Positions 41,674-50,802 of a stretch of 64,000 nucleotides of DNA are shown here, piece after piece. Where the stretch lies: NCBI RefSeq assembly GCF_039602135.1, contig NZ_CP125942.1:2976001-3040000 (forward strand), in the 5' to 3' direction. Source of the stretch: Glutamicibacter sp. B1. GTDB lineage: Bacteria > Actinomycetota > Actinomycetes > Actinomycetales > Micrococcaceae. The translations under genes were made by a program, and so were the position numbers. Numbering within the stretch: position 1 is the first letter of the stretch; each line of letters starts with the position of its first letter. The notes beneath the pieces were generated by a model. The model saw only the letters and a program-made list of their open reading frames with translations. It had not been told where the DNA came from and made no database searches.

Positions 41674-42813
41674 TCAGCCTTCGAGTAGGGACCTTCCCAC
41701 AATCAGGGACATGATTTCATTGGTTCCTTCCAAAATTTGGTGCACTCGCAGGTCACGGAAGATTTTCTCCATACCGTAGTCCGCTAGGTAGCCATATCCA
41801 CCGTGTAATTGGATGGCGCTGTTGGCAGCATTAAAGCCGGCATCGGTGGCGACTTTCTTGGCCATCGCGCACAGCCGAACCATATCTGGGCTCTTGGCAT
41901 CAAGGGCACGAGCAGCCCGCCGCAACAGTGAACGGGCCGCCTCAAGTTCCATGTCCATATCGGCGAGTTTAAAGACCAGAGCTTCTTGTTTGGCTAGTGG
42001 CCCACCGAAGGCCTGACGTTCTTTAAGGTAAGCAGCCGATTTTTCTAAGGCCAGTTGGCCCCCACCCAGGGAACAGGCTGCGATATTCAGTCGTCCACCA
42101 TTCAGTGCCTTCATAGCCATGGAGAAGCCTTGGCCTTCTTCCCCCAAGAGGTTTTCGGCGGGGATACGCACGCCCTCCATAATGACCTGACGGGTGGGTT
42201 GAGCTTTCCATCCCATTTTCTTTTCATTAGAACCAAAACTCAGACCTGGTAGGTCTGCTGGGACCAAGAAGGCGCTAATGCCCCGGGCTCCGGTATCTGC
42301 GGTCCGCGCCATGACGATGTAGAGTCCCGAACTGCCCGCACCGGAGATGAACTGTTTCACTCCACTGAGTACGTATTCGTCACCGTCTTTGCGTGCGCGG
42401 GTGCTCAGCGCTGCCGCGTCGGAACCGATGCCTGGTTCGGTCAGGCAGTAGGAGCCTAGTTGTTCCATGGTGATCAGCTCGGGTAGCCACGAGGCTCGTT
42501 GTTCCTCGTTGCCGAAGCTATCGACCATCCACACCACCATATTGTGGATGGAAATATAGGCCGTGAGCGTGGGGTCTGCCTTGGCTAATTCTTCAAAGAC
42601 CAACACCGCGTCGCTGCGCGTGAGTGCCGAGCCGCCGTGTTCTTCAGAGGCGTAGATACCGCCCATGCCCAGTTGTCCGGCCTGGGCTAAGACATCAATG
42701 GGGAAATGCTGTTCTTCATCCCATTTTTGGGCCATCGGTGCGATCTTGGTTTCTGCGAAATCATGGACCATGTCGATCAGCGATTTTTGATCTTCGCTTA
42801 TTTCAAACACCAC
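41674..42813 (-). CDS. Acyl-CoA dehydrogenase (isobutyryl-CoA-type)
   Basis: 379 residues with YCLTEPGIGSDAAAL, FISGAGSSGLYIVMART, RQAFGGPLAKQEALVFKLADM and LHGGYGYLADYGMEKIFRDLRVHQILEGTNEIM in pieces; the Glu in EGTNE is the catalytic base in this class. The GYGYLADYGMEKIFRD pattern is close to isobutyryl-CoA dehydrogenase (valine breakdown). FAD enzyme of the cytoplasm. Monocistronic, converging on the Nudix gene. Confidence 0.87.
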   Translation of the reverse strand: MVFEISEDQKSLIDMVHDFAETKIAPMAQKWDEEQHFPIDVLAQAGQLGMGGIYASEEHGGSALTRSDAVLVFEELAKADPTLTAYISIHNMVVWMVDSFGNEEQRASWLPELITMEQLGSYCLTEPGIGSDAAALSTRARKDGDEYVLSGVKQFISGAGSSGLYIVMARTADTGARGISAFLVPADLPGLSFGSNEKKMGWKAQPTRQVIMEGVRIPAENLLGEEGQGFSMAMKALNGGRLNIAACSLGGGQLALEKSAAYLKERQAFGGPLAKQEALVFKLADMDMELEAARSLLRRAARALDAKSPDMVRLCAMAKKVATDAGFNAANSAIQLHGGYGYLADYGMEKIFRDLRVHQILEGTNEIMSLIVGRSLLEG

Positions 42814-42884
42814 CGGCTCCTTTGCCCGTTGTTACTCTAAGTGACCACAGTCTATGTGACCTGAGTGACAGCTCAAGGGGTGAG

Positions 42885-43268
42885 TTAGTTACCGATTAAA
42901 TCCTCACGGGCATCAAACTCGTCTCGGGCCTTGAGCACCTTGGATGCATGACTCTCGGACCATTGGCGCAGTATTTCCATCGGCCCCAAGAGACTGTGCC
43001 CGACGTCGGTGAGCTCATAGTCCACGCGGACAGGGACTTGGGCAAAGACGGTGCGCTTGACTAACCCGTCTCTTTCAAGGGTGCGCAGGGTACTGGTGAG
43101 CACCTTGGGGGTGACGCTTCCGATAAGTTGGCGTAACTCAGAGAAACGTTGGGGCCCGTCAGCTAGGGCTAATAGGACCAGCGGTGTCCATTTATCCCCG
43201 AGGCGCTGCATAATTTCACGTGAAGGACAGTTTTGCACGAAGACGTTAAATGACTCATGGCTATCCAT
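42885..43268 (-). CDS. HxlR-family regulator
   Basis: 127 residues: NCPSREIMQRLGDKWTPLVLLAL, FSELRQLIGSVTPKVLTSTLRTLERDGLV in pieces and the beta-wing VPVRVDYELTDVG, the single winged HTH of HxlR/QorR proteins. The N-terminal Cys (NCPS) is the usual redox- or electrophile-sensing residue. ATG 43268 gives the family N-terminus. Divergent from an NAD(P)-binding oxidoreductase 83 bp away, which it probably represses. Confidence 0.9.
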   Translation of the reverse strand: MDSHESFNVFVQNCPSREIMQRLGDKWTPLVLLALADGPQRFSELRQLIGSVTPKVLTSTLRTLERDGLVKRTVFAQVPVRVDYELTDVGHSLLGPMEILRQWSESHASKVLKARDEFDAREDLIGN

Positions 43269-43285
43269 AAGGAAACCTAGTTTCG

Positions 43286-43315
43286 TTGTAGTAGTCAGTA
43301 TCAAAAGGATATCAT
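43286..43315 (+). promoter_or_regulatory. Oxidoreductase promoter with HxlR-type operator
   Basis: TTGTAG (43286-43291) and TATCAT (43310-43315) with an 18-bp spacer form a promoter for the gene at 43352. The near-palindrome GTATC-N5-GATAT (43298-43312) lies in the spacer and -10 box, a likely HxlR site. Confidence 0.55.
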
Positions 43316-43351
43316 CGTGCTGTACGACAACCAATCAACAGGAGAATCACC

Positions 43352-43960
43352 ATGAAGATCGCAGTTTACGGAGCCACCGGCATGGTCGGCACAGAAGTCG
43401 TTGCCGAAGCTATCTCCCGTGGCCACGAAGTCACCGCTGTCACCCGTTCAGGTACCGAAGTTGCTGGAACTACTGCCGTAGCAGCCGAGCTCAACGATGC
43501 TGCCACCTACCGCGACTTGGGTAAGAACAACGACGTCATCGTCATCTCCGTGCCACCTTCGCGCACTGGTGGCGACCACCAGGAATACCTGGATGCCTTC
43601 GAGGAAATCACCGAAACCCTCACCCCAGCACGCCTGATTGTGGTTGGCGGCGCCGGCGCTACCGAAGTCAACGGTGTTCGTTTGGTCGACAGCCCAGATT
43701 TCCCAGAAGCCTACAAAGCCGAGGCCCTGACCGCTGCCGCAGTCTATGACATGTTCACCTCGGTCTCCGGAATCACCTGGACCGTTGTTGCACCAGCACC
43801 AGTCATCGCTCCAGGCCGCCGCACCGGCAGCTACACCCAGGGCACCGATTCTCCTGCCGGCGACTTCGTTTCGAGCCAGGACTTCGCCGTGGCGATCCTT
43901 GATGAAATCGAAACCCCAGCTCACGAAAACCGTCGCCTGACCGTAGCTAGCGAAAAGTAG
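43352..43960 (+). CDS. NAD(P)-binding oxidoreductase (NmrA/YwnB-like atypical SDR)
   Basis: 202 residues with the Rossmann start KIAVYGATGMVGTEVVAEAISRGHEVTAVTR, a later VVGGAGATEVNG and a TVVAPAPVIAPGRRTG segment as in YwnB/BLVRB-like reductases. Such genes are often paired with HxlR regulators in electrophile or quinone stress. GGAGAATCACC precedes the ATG. Confidence 0.85.
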   Translation: MKIAVYGATGMVGTEVVAEAISRGHEVTAVTRSGTEVAGTTAVAAELNDAATYRDLGKNNDVIVISVPPSRTGGDHQEYLDAFEEITETLTPARLIVVGGAGATEVNGVRLVDSPDFPEAYKAEALTAAAVYDMFTSVSGITWTVVAPAPVIAPGRRTGSYTQGTDSPAGDFVSSQDFAVAILDEIETPAHENRRLTVASEK

Positions 43961-43980
43961 AAGCTCACTTCTTTCTCCCC

Positions 43981-44037
43981 GTGCGGTGCATTCATTGCGA
44001 CGACGTATAAAGCGCCGATCTGACGAATGCACCGCAC
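43981..44037 (+). terminator. Hairpin after the oxidoreductase gene
   Basis: GTGCGGTGCATTC (43981-43993) and its exact reverse complement (44025-44037) with a 31-base loop. No T-run follows; it could be a weak terminator or a site in the leader of the next operon. Confidence 0.5.
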
Positions 44038-44091
44038 AGGGCTAAAGTTGGAGTGGTCATTCCACTAGCACACCGAGGTAAGTCACTTCCC

Positions 44092-45753
44092 ATGCAACGC
44101 ACTTCGCGCACTTCGCGCATCCTGGCCGGCACTTTCGCCCTGCCACTAATCGGCGCTCTTCTAGCTGGTTGCTCCTCAACCGGCACTTCCGATTCCACGG
44201 CACAAAGCAAAGCACCGGTCACCGGCGGCACCATGGTCTACGCCTCGGGCGATGCAGAACCAACCTGCCTTGACCCACATGTTGGCGGAAATTACCCACA
44301 GGCCCTAGTTGCCAGCCAATATCTGGAGTCCCTTTTCACCAAGAATGACAAGGGCGAGATCATTCCTTGGCTGGCCGAGAGCTCCGAGGTCTCCGAGGAC
44401 GGGCTGACCCGCACCATCACCCTGCGTGATGGCATCAAGTTCACCGATGGCACCAAGCTCACCGCCGAAGCCATCAAGGCAAATATCGAGCACCTCAAGG
44501 ACCCCAACACCGCGTCCTCCACCGGCTACCTCGCCGTGGGCAAGGTCGTCAGTGTTGAGGCCAAGGACGAACTCACTGCGGTGCTCAAGCTTTCCGCTCC
44601 TGATAACGCACTGCTTGAATCCCTGTCGATGCCATGGACCGCCATCGAATCTCCTAAAGCCCTGGAACGCGATCAGAGCGCCAACTGTGCTTCCCCGGTA
44701 GGCACCGGGCCGTTCAAGGTTAAGTCTTGGGAACACCAGAAGGCCGTCAACCTGGTGCGCAACGATGACTACGTGCTGCCAGTAGCCGACACCAAGCGCA
44801 CCGGCAACACCGCCTACCTCGATGGCATTACCTGGCGCTTCATCCCAGAAGCCGCCACTCGCTATGCAGCCCTGCAGTCCGGCGAAGTTGACGTCATCGA
44901 TAATGCCCAGCCCGACACCATCTCCACAGCCGCAGACTCCGGGCTGGGCCACCTTGATGCCCCACGCCCAGGATCGTCTAACCGCATTGAGCTCAACAGC
45001 TCCAAGGCACCATTTGATGATCAGCGCGTACGTGAAGCCTTCATTCGTGCGGTGGACGCCAACACCGGTGTCTCCTCACTGTTCTTCGGCACCGCCCAGC
45101 GCAGTAACTCACTCTTGTCCTCCGTAGAGCCACTGGCTTACTCGGAGGAATCACTGTTCACCACCGATACCGCCAAGGCCAACACCCTGCTTGATGAGGC
45201 TGGCTGGAGCGAACGCGACGAGCAGGGCTTCCGCGTGAAGGACGGCAAGCGCCTGAGCTTGCGCTTCCCGGTCTCCACCAACCAGTCGGTCCCAGCCGAG
45301 CAGTCCCTCTTTGAACAGTTCCAGGCTCAGGCCAAGGCCGTAGGTTTCGAAGTGAAAATTGACCTGCTGGATCTTTCCAGCTGGTACGGTGCGCTGGCCG
45401 AGCATGAGTACAATCTGGTCTCCGCGCCCTACACCAAGGTCGGCCCATCGGTACTGCGCGTGCTCTACCACTCCGACTCCACAGTTCCAGCACCTTCGGG
45501 CTACTTCGCCAATAACGCTCAGGTGAAGAACGAGAAGCTCGATAAGCTGCTGGTCGAAGCCGAAGAAACCAATGATGATGCGCAGCGTGCCTCACTCTAC
45601 GAGCAGGCACAGAAGATCGTGATGGAAGGCTACTACGTGTTGCCACTGTACGATCAGCAGAACCATTTCCTCTACGGCAAGAATGTCCACGGCATTGGTG
45701 CCACCACCGCGGTGTCCTCCCCGATCTACTTCGACACCTTCCTAGATCAGTAA
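44092..45753 (+). CDS. Family-5 ABC substrate-binding lipoprotein (peptide/nickel type)
   Basis: About 553 residues. Signal peptide (RTSRTSRILAG...) ending in the lipobox LLAGCSS, then the SBP_bac_5 fold (PTCLDPHVGGNYPQALVASQYLESL, GTGPFKVKSWEH, NSLLSSVEP). It binds an oligopeptide, nickel chelate or similar ligand outside the cell. ATG 44092 gives a clean signal peptide; an ATG/GTG at 44053 adds 13 residues. First gene of the operon; the ligand cannot be told. Confidence 0.88.
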   Translation: MQRTSRTSRILAGTFALPLIGALLAGCSSTGTSDSTAQSKAPVTGGTMVYASGDAEPTCLDPHVGGNYPQALVASQYLESLFTKNDKGEIIPWLAESSEVSEDGLTRTITLRDGIKFTDGTKLTAEAIKANIEHLKDPNTASSTGYLAVGKVVSVEAKDELTAVLKLSAPDNALLESLSMPWTAIESPKALERDQSANCASPVGTGPFKVKSWEHQKAVNLVRNDDYVLPVADTKRTGNTAYLDGITWRFIPEAATRYAALQSGEVDVIDNAQPDTISTAADSGLGHLDAPRPGSSNRIELNSSKAPFDDQRVREAFIRAVDANTGVSSLFFGTAQRSNSLLSSVEPLAYSEESLFTTDTAKANTLLDEAGWSERDEQGFRVKDGKRLSLRFPVSTNQSVPAEQSLFEQFQAQAKAVGFEVKIDLLDLSSWYGALAEHEYNLVSAPYTKVGPSVLRVLYHSDSTVPAPSGYFANNAQVKNEKLDKLLVEAEETNDDAQRASLYEQAQKIVMEGYYVLPLYDQQNHFLYGKNVHGIGATTAVSSPIYFDTFLDQ

Positions 45754-45759
45754 CCTTTG

Positions 45760-46692
45760 ATGGGCACAATTGCTTGGGCTGGGCGCAAGATCGGCGGAGC
45801 ACTGGTGGTGTTGTGGTTGGTGGCTACCGCCATCTTCATCGCCATCCGGTTGATCCCCGGTGACCCAGCCGAAGCAATTATGGGCGGCCCGGGCTCTCAG
45901 GCTTCGGCCGAAGCCTTGGCCGCCGCCCGCGCAGAATACGCTTTGGATCAGCCGGTCTTCACCCAGTACCTGCTGTACCTTGGCAAACTGGTCACCCTGG
46001 ACTTTGGCACTTCCTATTCGCTGAAAGAACCGGTCACCAAAGTCATGGGTGAGGTATTGCCCAACACCCTGTGGCTCTCACTGCTCGCCCTGGCTCTGGC
46101 GTGGCTGTTGGCCCTCTGCTTCGCAGCTGCGGCAAGTAATGCAGGTCGTTTTGGTAGCTGGTTGGGCAACCTCTTGGAAATCATCGCTGCCGCGGTCCCC
46201 CATTTCTGGCTCGGCGCGGTATTGATCATGCTTTTCTCCTCGGCCTTGGGCTGGTTCCCTGCGGTTGATAATGGTTCAGCACAAGGTCTGGTGCTTCCGG
46301 TGCTGACCTTGGCATTGCCACTTGCTGGTTTCCTCACCCAGTTGATGCGTGACTCGTTGAGTGAAGCGTTGGGCAGCCAGTTTGCCTTGGCGGCCCGAGC
46401 ACGTGGTGAAAGCCGACTCACCCTCTTTTGGCGTCATGGTCTACGCCATGCTGCCTTGCCTGCGCTCAACCTGACCGGATGGGCGTTTTCTTCCCTGTTG
46501 TCCGGTGCCGTGGTGGTTGAAGCAATTTTCGCTCGCCCAGGTCTGGGACGCTCGCTACTCTCAGCCGTATTGGCCAGGGATATTCCGATGGTGACCGGTA
46601 TCGCCCTGTTCTCCGCGCTGGTGTACATTGTCGTGATGGCCCTGGCCGAAGGTCTTGAACGAATCATTAACCCGGCAGGTGAGCAACGATGA
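45760..46692 (+). CDS. Peptide/nickel ABC transporter permease (DppB-like)
   Basis: About 310 residues, six membrane segments, with RLIPGDPAEAIMGG (the DppB/OppB N-terminal signature), ARARGESRLTLFWRHGLRHAALP as EAA loop, and VVEAIFARPGLGRSLLSAVLARD near the end. One of the two channel subunits. The start lies six bases after the SBP stop; TTG at 45757 is an alternative. Confidence 0.9.
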   Translation: MGTIAWAGRKIGGALVVLWLVATAIFIAIRLIPGDPAEAIMGGPGSQASAEALAAARAEYALDQPVFTQYLLYLGKLVTLDFGTSYSLKEPVTKVMGEVLPNTLWLSLLALALAWLLALCFAAAASNAGRFGSWLGNLLEIIAAAVPHFWLGAVLIMLFSSALGWFPAVDNGSAQGLVLPVLTLALPLAGFLTQLMRDSLSEALGSQFALAARARGESRLTLFWRHGLRHAALPALNLTGWAFSSLLSGAVVVEAIFARPGLGRSLLSAVLARDIPMVTGIALFSALVYIVVMALAEGLERIINPAGEQR

Positions 46693-47486
46693 GCCGGTGC
46701 GCAAAGATCTTCTCGGCCATCGTCATTCTGCTGTGGTTGGTCATGGCCCTAGTCCCCTGGCTTCTCGCACCGAGTGATCCCCTGGCGATCAACCCGACGC
46801 AGGCCTTCCAGAAGCCGGGCTTTGCGCACTTCTTCGGCACCGATGAGTCCGGACGCGATATCTACACCCGCGTCATTCACGGTGCTGGTGATTCTTTGGC
46901 CATCGGTTTAGCTGCTACCGCGTTGGGCATGGGACTGGCCATCGTTTTGGGCACCGTGGCCGCCTTGTCCCCACGCTGGCTCGATGAAGTAATTCTGCGA
47001 GTGCTCGAAGCGCTCTACGCGATCCCCTCGTTGCTCATGGCGTTGCTGATCATCGCTTTCACCGGTCCAGGTGTTGGCCCGGCCATCGTAGCTGTTGGCC
47101 TGTCCACGGCTCCGGGGTACGCGCGCTTGGTCCGCAGCCAAATCCGTAGCCTGAAGAATTCGGAAATGCTTGAGGCCACTACGGTGCTAGGCCGTAGCAG
47201 CTGGCTCAAGGTCCGCAACCACCTGATTCCCAATGCGCTCAAACCGCTGATGGCCCTAGTGACTTTGGGCATCGGTCAAGCCGTGATTTGGGCAGCCGCC
47301 CTGTCCTTCCTGGGCCTGGGCACCGCCCCGCCAGCTCCAGAATGGGGAGCCATGCTCTCCGCCGGCCGAGTCTACCTCCACCTGGCCTGGTGGATGAGCC
47401 TCTTCCCCGGCCTAGCCATCGTCGCGGTAGCCGTCTCGGCCACTGTCATCGGCCGAGCCCTGGGCGGAAAGGTGAAGTCATTATGA
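46689..47486 (+). CDS. Peptide/nickel ABC transporter permease (DppC-like)
   Basis: 265 residues, about six membrane segments, with the DppC hallmarks HFFGTDESGRDIYTRVIHGA and LSFLGLGTAPPAPEWGAML. The start overlaps the DppB-like stop by ATGA. Second channel subunit of the importer. Confidence 0.9.
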   Translation: MSRCAKIFSAIVILLWLVMALVPWLLAPSDPLAINPTQAFQKPGFAHFFGTDESGRDIYTRVIHGAGDSLAIGLAATALGMGLAIVLGTVAALSPRWLDEVILRVLEALYAIPSLLMALLIIAFTGPGVGPAIVAVGLSTAPGYARLVRSQIRSLKNSEMLEATTVLGRSSWLKVRNHLIPNALKPLMALVTLGIGQAVIWAAALSFLGLGTAPPAPEWGAMLSAGRVYLHLAWWMSLFPGLAIVAVAVSATVIGRALGGKVKSL

Positions 47487-49078
47487 GTGAGCAGACGCTG
47501 ATTACGCTCGAAGATCTGTCGGTCAGTTTCGACGGAGCACCCGCGGTGAAAAACATTTCCTTGACCGTAAGTGCTGGCCAGGTGCTGGCGCTGGTCGGAG
47601 AATCAGGCTCCGGTAAGTCTGTCACCGCACGTAGCCTGCTTGGACTTTCCGGCGGACAGGTCAGTGCCAGCGAACTCACCATTTGCGGCCGCGATGCACG
47701 GAACCTGGCCGATTCGGACTGGCAGAAGATTCGAGGCAACACGATCTCGATGATCTTGCAAGATGCGCTGATGGCCTTGGACCCGCTACGCCCAGTGGGC
47801 CGAGAAATTGGCGATGGGCTCAAGGAACATAGTTCACTCTCCAAAGCACAACGAGTACAGCGGGTGCACGAAGTCTTGGCCTCGGTGAACATGCCCGACC
47901 CCGAGCTGCGTGCCAGGCAACGCTCCACCGAGCTTTCTGGAGGAATGCGCCAGCGCGCACTCATCGCTCAAGCGCTGGCCGGAAACCCTCAGGTAGTGAT
48001 CGCCGATGAAGCGACCACTGCCTTAGATTCACAGCTCACCGCGCTAGTACTCGCACAATTACGCGCTCTCAAGGAGCAGGGTCGTGGGGTGCTCATGATC
48101 AGCCACGACCTTGCCCAGGTAGCCCACTTGGCCGATGAGATTGCGGTGATGCGTCACGGTGAAATTGTTGAGTCCGGACCCACTGCCCAGGTCTTGAACC
48201 ATCCGAAGCACGAGTACACCCGTCAGCTCTTGCAGGCTGTACCTTCCGGGGTTCCCCGCTTCGCTCCACTGTCGATCACCGGTGCACCAAGACCGTCAGT
48301 GCCCGAGCGGCAAACCCCAACCGGGCCGTTGGCGTTAAGCGCTACCAACCTTTCGAAAAGCTTTGGCAAGCACGTCGCTGTTGAGCAGGTGAGCTTCGAC
48401 TTGCCGCAGGGCAAAACCCTGGGTCTGGTCGGTGAATCAGGGTCCGGGAAAACTACGACCGCGCGCATGGTGTTGGGTTTGCAGAAACCAGATTCTGGAA
48501 CAGTGAACCTGCTCGGCGAGCGCTTCGCCCCGCTCCATGAGCCCCAACGCAAACAGCTACGTGTACACATGGGTGCGATCTATCAGAACCCGCTCGGCTC
48601 CTTTGATCCACGGTATTCGGTCGGCCAGTTGTTGACCGATGCGCTGAGCCGGGGAAAGTCCAAGCGCGCAGCCGAGTACCGGGTTCGGGTGGCTGAGCTG
48701 CTGGAACAGGTTGAATTATCCCCTGGATTGCTAGAGCGCAATCCCCGAGAGCTTTCCGGTGGTCAGCGGCAACGCTTAGCCATCGCGCGGGCTTTGGCAC
48801 CCAAGCCTTCGGTGCTGGTTTTGGATGAGCCTGTTTCGGCGTTGGATGTCTCGATTCAGGCGACGATTTTGGATCTGTTGGATCAGATTCAGTTGGAGAC
48901 TGGAACCAGTTATCTGTTCATCAGTCATGATCTCTCGGTGATTGAACATATGAGCGATCACGTCGCGGTCATGCACCAGGGCAGGATCATCGAACAGGGT
49001 GCCACAGCGAGTATTTTTGGTTCACCGCAAGAGCAGTACACAAAGAAGCTGCTGGCGGCGATGCCGAGACTGCGCTGA
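47483..49078 (+). CDS. Fused double ATPase of the peptide/nickel ABC importer (DppD-DppF type)
   Basis: 531 residues with two complete nucleotide-binding domains: first Walker A GESGSGKS, signature LSGGMRQR, Walker B VVIADEATTALD; second Walker A GESGSGKTT, signature LSGGQRQRLAIARAL, Walker B VLVLDEPVSALD. Each ends with the oligopeptide-type C-terminal tail. The fusion of both ATPases in one chain is common in actinobacteria. ATG 47483 overlaps the permease stop (ATGA). Last gene of the four-gene operon. Confidence 0.92.
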   Translation: MSEQTLITLEDLSVSFDGAPAVKNISLTVSAGQVLALVGESGSGKSVTARSLLGLSGGQVSASELTICGRDARNLADSDWQKIRGNTISMILQDALMALDPLRPVGREIGDGLKEHSSLSKAQRVQRVHEVLASVNMPDPELRARQRSTELSGGMRQRALIAQALAGNPQVVIADEATTALDSQLTALVLAQLRALKEQGRGVLMISHDLAQVAHLADEIAVMRHGEIVESGPTAQVLNHPKHEYTRQLLQAVPSGVPRFAPLSITGAPRPSVPERQTPTGPLALSATNLSKSFGKHVAVEQVSFDLPQGKTLGLVGESGSGKTTTARMVLGLQKPDSGTVNLLGERFAPLHEPQRKQLRVHMGAIYQNPLGSFDPRYSVGQLLTDALSRGKSKRAAEYRVRVAELLEQVELSPGLLERNPRELSGGQRQRLAIARALAPKPSVLVLDEPVSALDVSIQATILDLLDQIQLETGTSYLFISHDLSVIEHMSDHVAVMHQGRIIEQGATASIFGSPQEQYTKKLLAAMPRLR

Positions 49079-49136
49079 TTCCTTCTATCTACCAGCACGC
49101 GCCTTGGAACTGCTTTTGCCAAGACCTCATTCAAGT

Positions 49137-49328
49137 TCAGCCTGCCATCTTGGCATCTCTCTGATTTTCGTGCCCATCGTCGATGCTGACTTGCGATTCG
49201 ATTCGTGCACCAACTGCATTGGCATACCGTCTGATGGTTTCTAGACGCGGGTTGGAATCGTATTGTTCCATTCTTGATACGCGTTGGCGGGTCACCCCAA
49301 GTACTGAAGCCACATCATCCTGCGTCAT
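49137..49328 (-). pseudogene. Truncated XRE-type HTH gene at island edge
   Basis: 63 residues from an ATG at 49328: MTQDDVASVLGVTRQRVSRMEQ is an XRE HTH missing its first helix. In frame upstream the codons read on as VDVRIARG, a typical missing N-terminal part, but reach no normal start codon before a stop near 49370, right at a 7-bp tandem repeat. I read it as the remains of a HigA/XRE-type regulator cut at the junction with the following insert; expression from the internal ATG is possible. Confidence 0.6.
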
Positions 49329-49353
49329 CCCGCGCGCAATTCGTACGTCGACA

Positions 49354-49374
49354 AGATCAGAGATCAGAGATCAG
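49354..49374. repeat. Three tandem copies of AGATCAG
   Basis: AGATCAG occurs three times without spacing at 49354-49374, upstream of the broken HTH frame. It marks the point where the higher-GC insert begins. Confidence 0.8.
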
Positions 49375-49423
49375 CTGCCGGTGAGATTGAGACCTATTTT
49401 CGTGCCGAGCATTAACGCACGCG

Positions 49424-49468
49424 GGCCCGCCAAGCCCCCGAGATTGGTTCTCCGGAGGTTGGCGGGCC
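49424..49468 (-). terminator. GC-rich hairpin after the MFS gene
   Basis: GGCCCGCCAA (49424-49433) and TTGGCGGGCC (49459-49468) form a perfect 10-bp stem just past the stop of the minus-strand MFS gene; inner CCCCCGAG/CTCCGGAGG bases may extend it. Confidence 0.6.
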
Positions 49469-49485
49469 GCTCGCGACGGCCGGCG

Positions 49486-50802
49486 CTATCCGGCCATCGC
49501 GTTCAGGTCCTTGCCCTTGGTTTCGGGCAGGCTCAGCACCGTCAGAATGGAGAGCACCAGCAGCGCCATGGTATAGACCGGGAAGAAATTGAACGAGGCG
49601 GAAGACGCAAGCGTCTGCACGTACGGCGCGGTTCCGCCGAACGCCGCCACGGCGAAAGCGTAGGGGAACCCGATGCCGGAGGTGCGCACCTGCGGCGGGA
49701 ACAGTTCGGAGAACAGCGCGGGCATGATAGCCAACGCGCCGGCCAGCATCGCCGACATAATCGATACGCTAAGCACCAGCACCAGGAAGTCGTTATGCTG
49801 CCACCAGATGATCGGATAGTACAGCACCAACGTTCCGGCAGCGCTGATGATCATCACCGGCTTGCGGCCCAGTCGATCGGAGAGCATGCCCCACAGCGGC
49901 AACGCGGCAATCAGCACGATGTTGCCGATCACCCCTGCCCAGAGGGTTAGACCGCGGTCCATGCCCAGCTGGGTGTTGGCGAAGGTCGGGGCGTTGATGG
50001 CCCACGCGTAGTAGGCAACGGTCACACCCACGGTCATGCCGATGACCTGAAGCGCGGATCGGCGGTGTTCCCACACCTGGGCGACGATGCCCCGGCGCTG
50101 TTCAGGCTTCTGCTCGGCCACCTGTTTGAAAGCCTCGGGCTCTTCCATGCTGCGGCGCAGGTACAGGGTGTACAGCCCGGCGAGCGCGCCCAGCGCGAAC
50201 GGGATGCGCCAGCCGAAAGCATCAAGCTGTTGTGCGGACAGCGTCATGTTCAGCACCGCTGCCATCAATACTCCAACGAGGATGCCCGCGGTACCGGAGA
50301 CGTAGATCCAGCTGGACCACAGACCGCGGCGCTTGCTCGGAGCCACCTCGGAGAGGAAGACCTGAGAGGAGGGCAGCTCTCCGCCATGGGCCAGGCCCTG
50401 AACCAGACGAGCGACCAGCAGCATTATCGAGGACCAGATCCCCACGCTTTGGTAGTTGGGCATCAGCGCGATGGCCGCGCTGCCCAGCGAGGCGAGCAGG
50501 ATCGCCAGGGTCATGGAAAATTTGCGGCCCTTGCGGTCACCGATCCAGCCGAAGACGAAGCCACCGAAGGGACGGGCAATGAAGCCCACCGCGAAGACAC
50601 CCAACGCCGCGAGCAGCGCCGAGGTCTTGTCTTCGTTGTTGAAGCCGTGTGCGGCGATATAGACGGCGAAAGAGGCATAGACATTCCAGTCATACCACTC
50701 CAGCAGGTTGCCCATGCCGATGCCAAGCAGGTTCTTGCGCGTGGTGCGGCGGTCGCGTCCGACGGTCTGCCCGCCCACAGCCGGGGTTGAAGAGGTACTC
50801 AT
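49486..50802 (-). CDS. MFS metabolite:proton symporter in the insert
   Basis: 438 residues, 12 membrane segments. MGNLLEWYDWNVYASFAVYI at segment 1 and the loop motifs GWIGDRKGRKFSM and GMLSDRLGRKPVMII place it in the same family as the shikimate-type carrier at 32969, which also holds citrate, proline and alpha-ketoglutarate carriers. Its start overlaps the amidohydrolase stop (ATGA), so it most likely imports the substrate of that enzyme, an N-acyl or amide compound. Higher GC than the flanks. Confidence 0.87.
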   Translation of the reverse strand: MSTSSTPAVGGQTVGRDRRTTRKNLLGIGMGNLLEWYDWNVYASFAVYIAAHGFNNEDKTSALLAALGVFAVGFIARPFGGFVFGWIGDRKGRKFSMTLAILLASLGSAAIALMPNYQSVGIWSSIMLLVARLVQGLAHGGELPSSQVFLSEVAPSKRRGLWSSWIYVSGTAGILVGVLMAAVLNMTLSAQQLDAFGWRIPFALGALAGLYTLYLRRSMEEPEAFKQVAEQKPEQRRGIVAQVWEHRRSALQVIGMTVGVTVAYYAWAINAPTFANTQLGMDRGLTLWAGVIGNIVLIAALPLWGMLSDRLGRKPVMIISAAGTLVLYYPIIWWQHNDFLVLVLSVSIMSAMLAGALAIMPALFSELFPPQVRTSGIGFPYAFAVAAFGGTAPYVQTLASSASFNFFPVYTMALLVLSILTVLSLPETKGKDLNAMAG

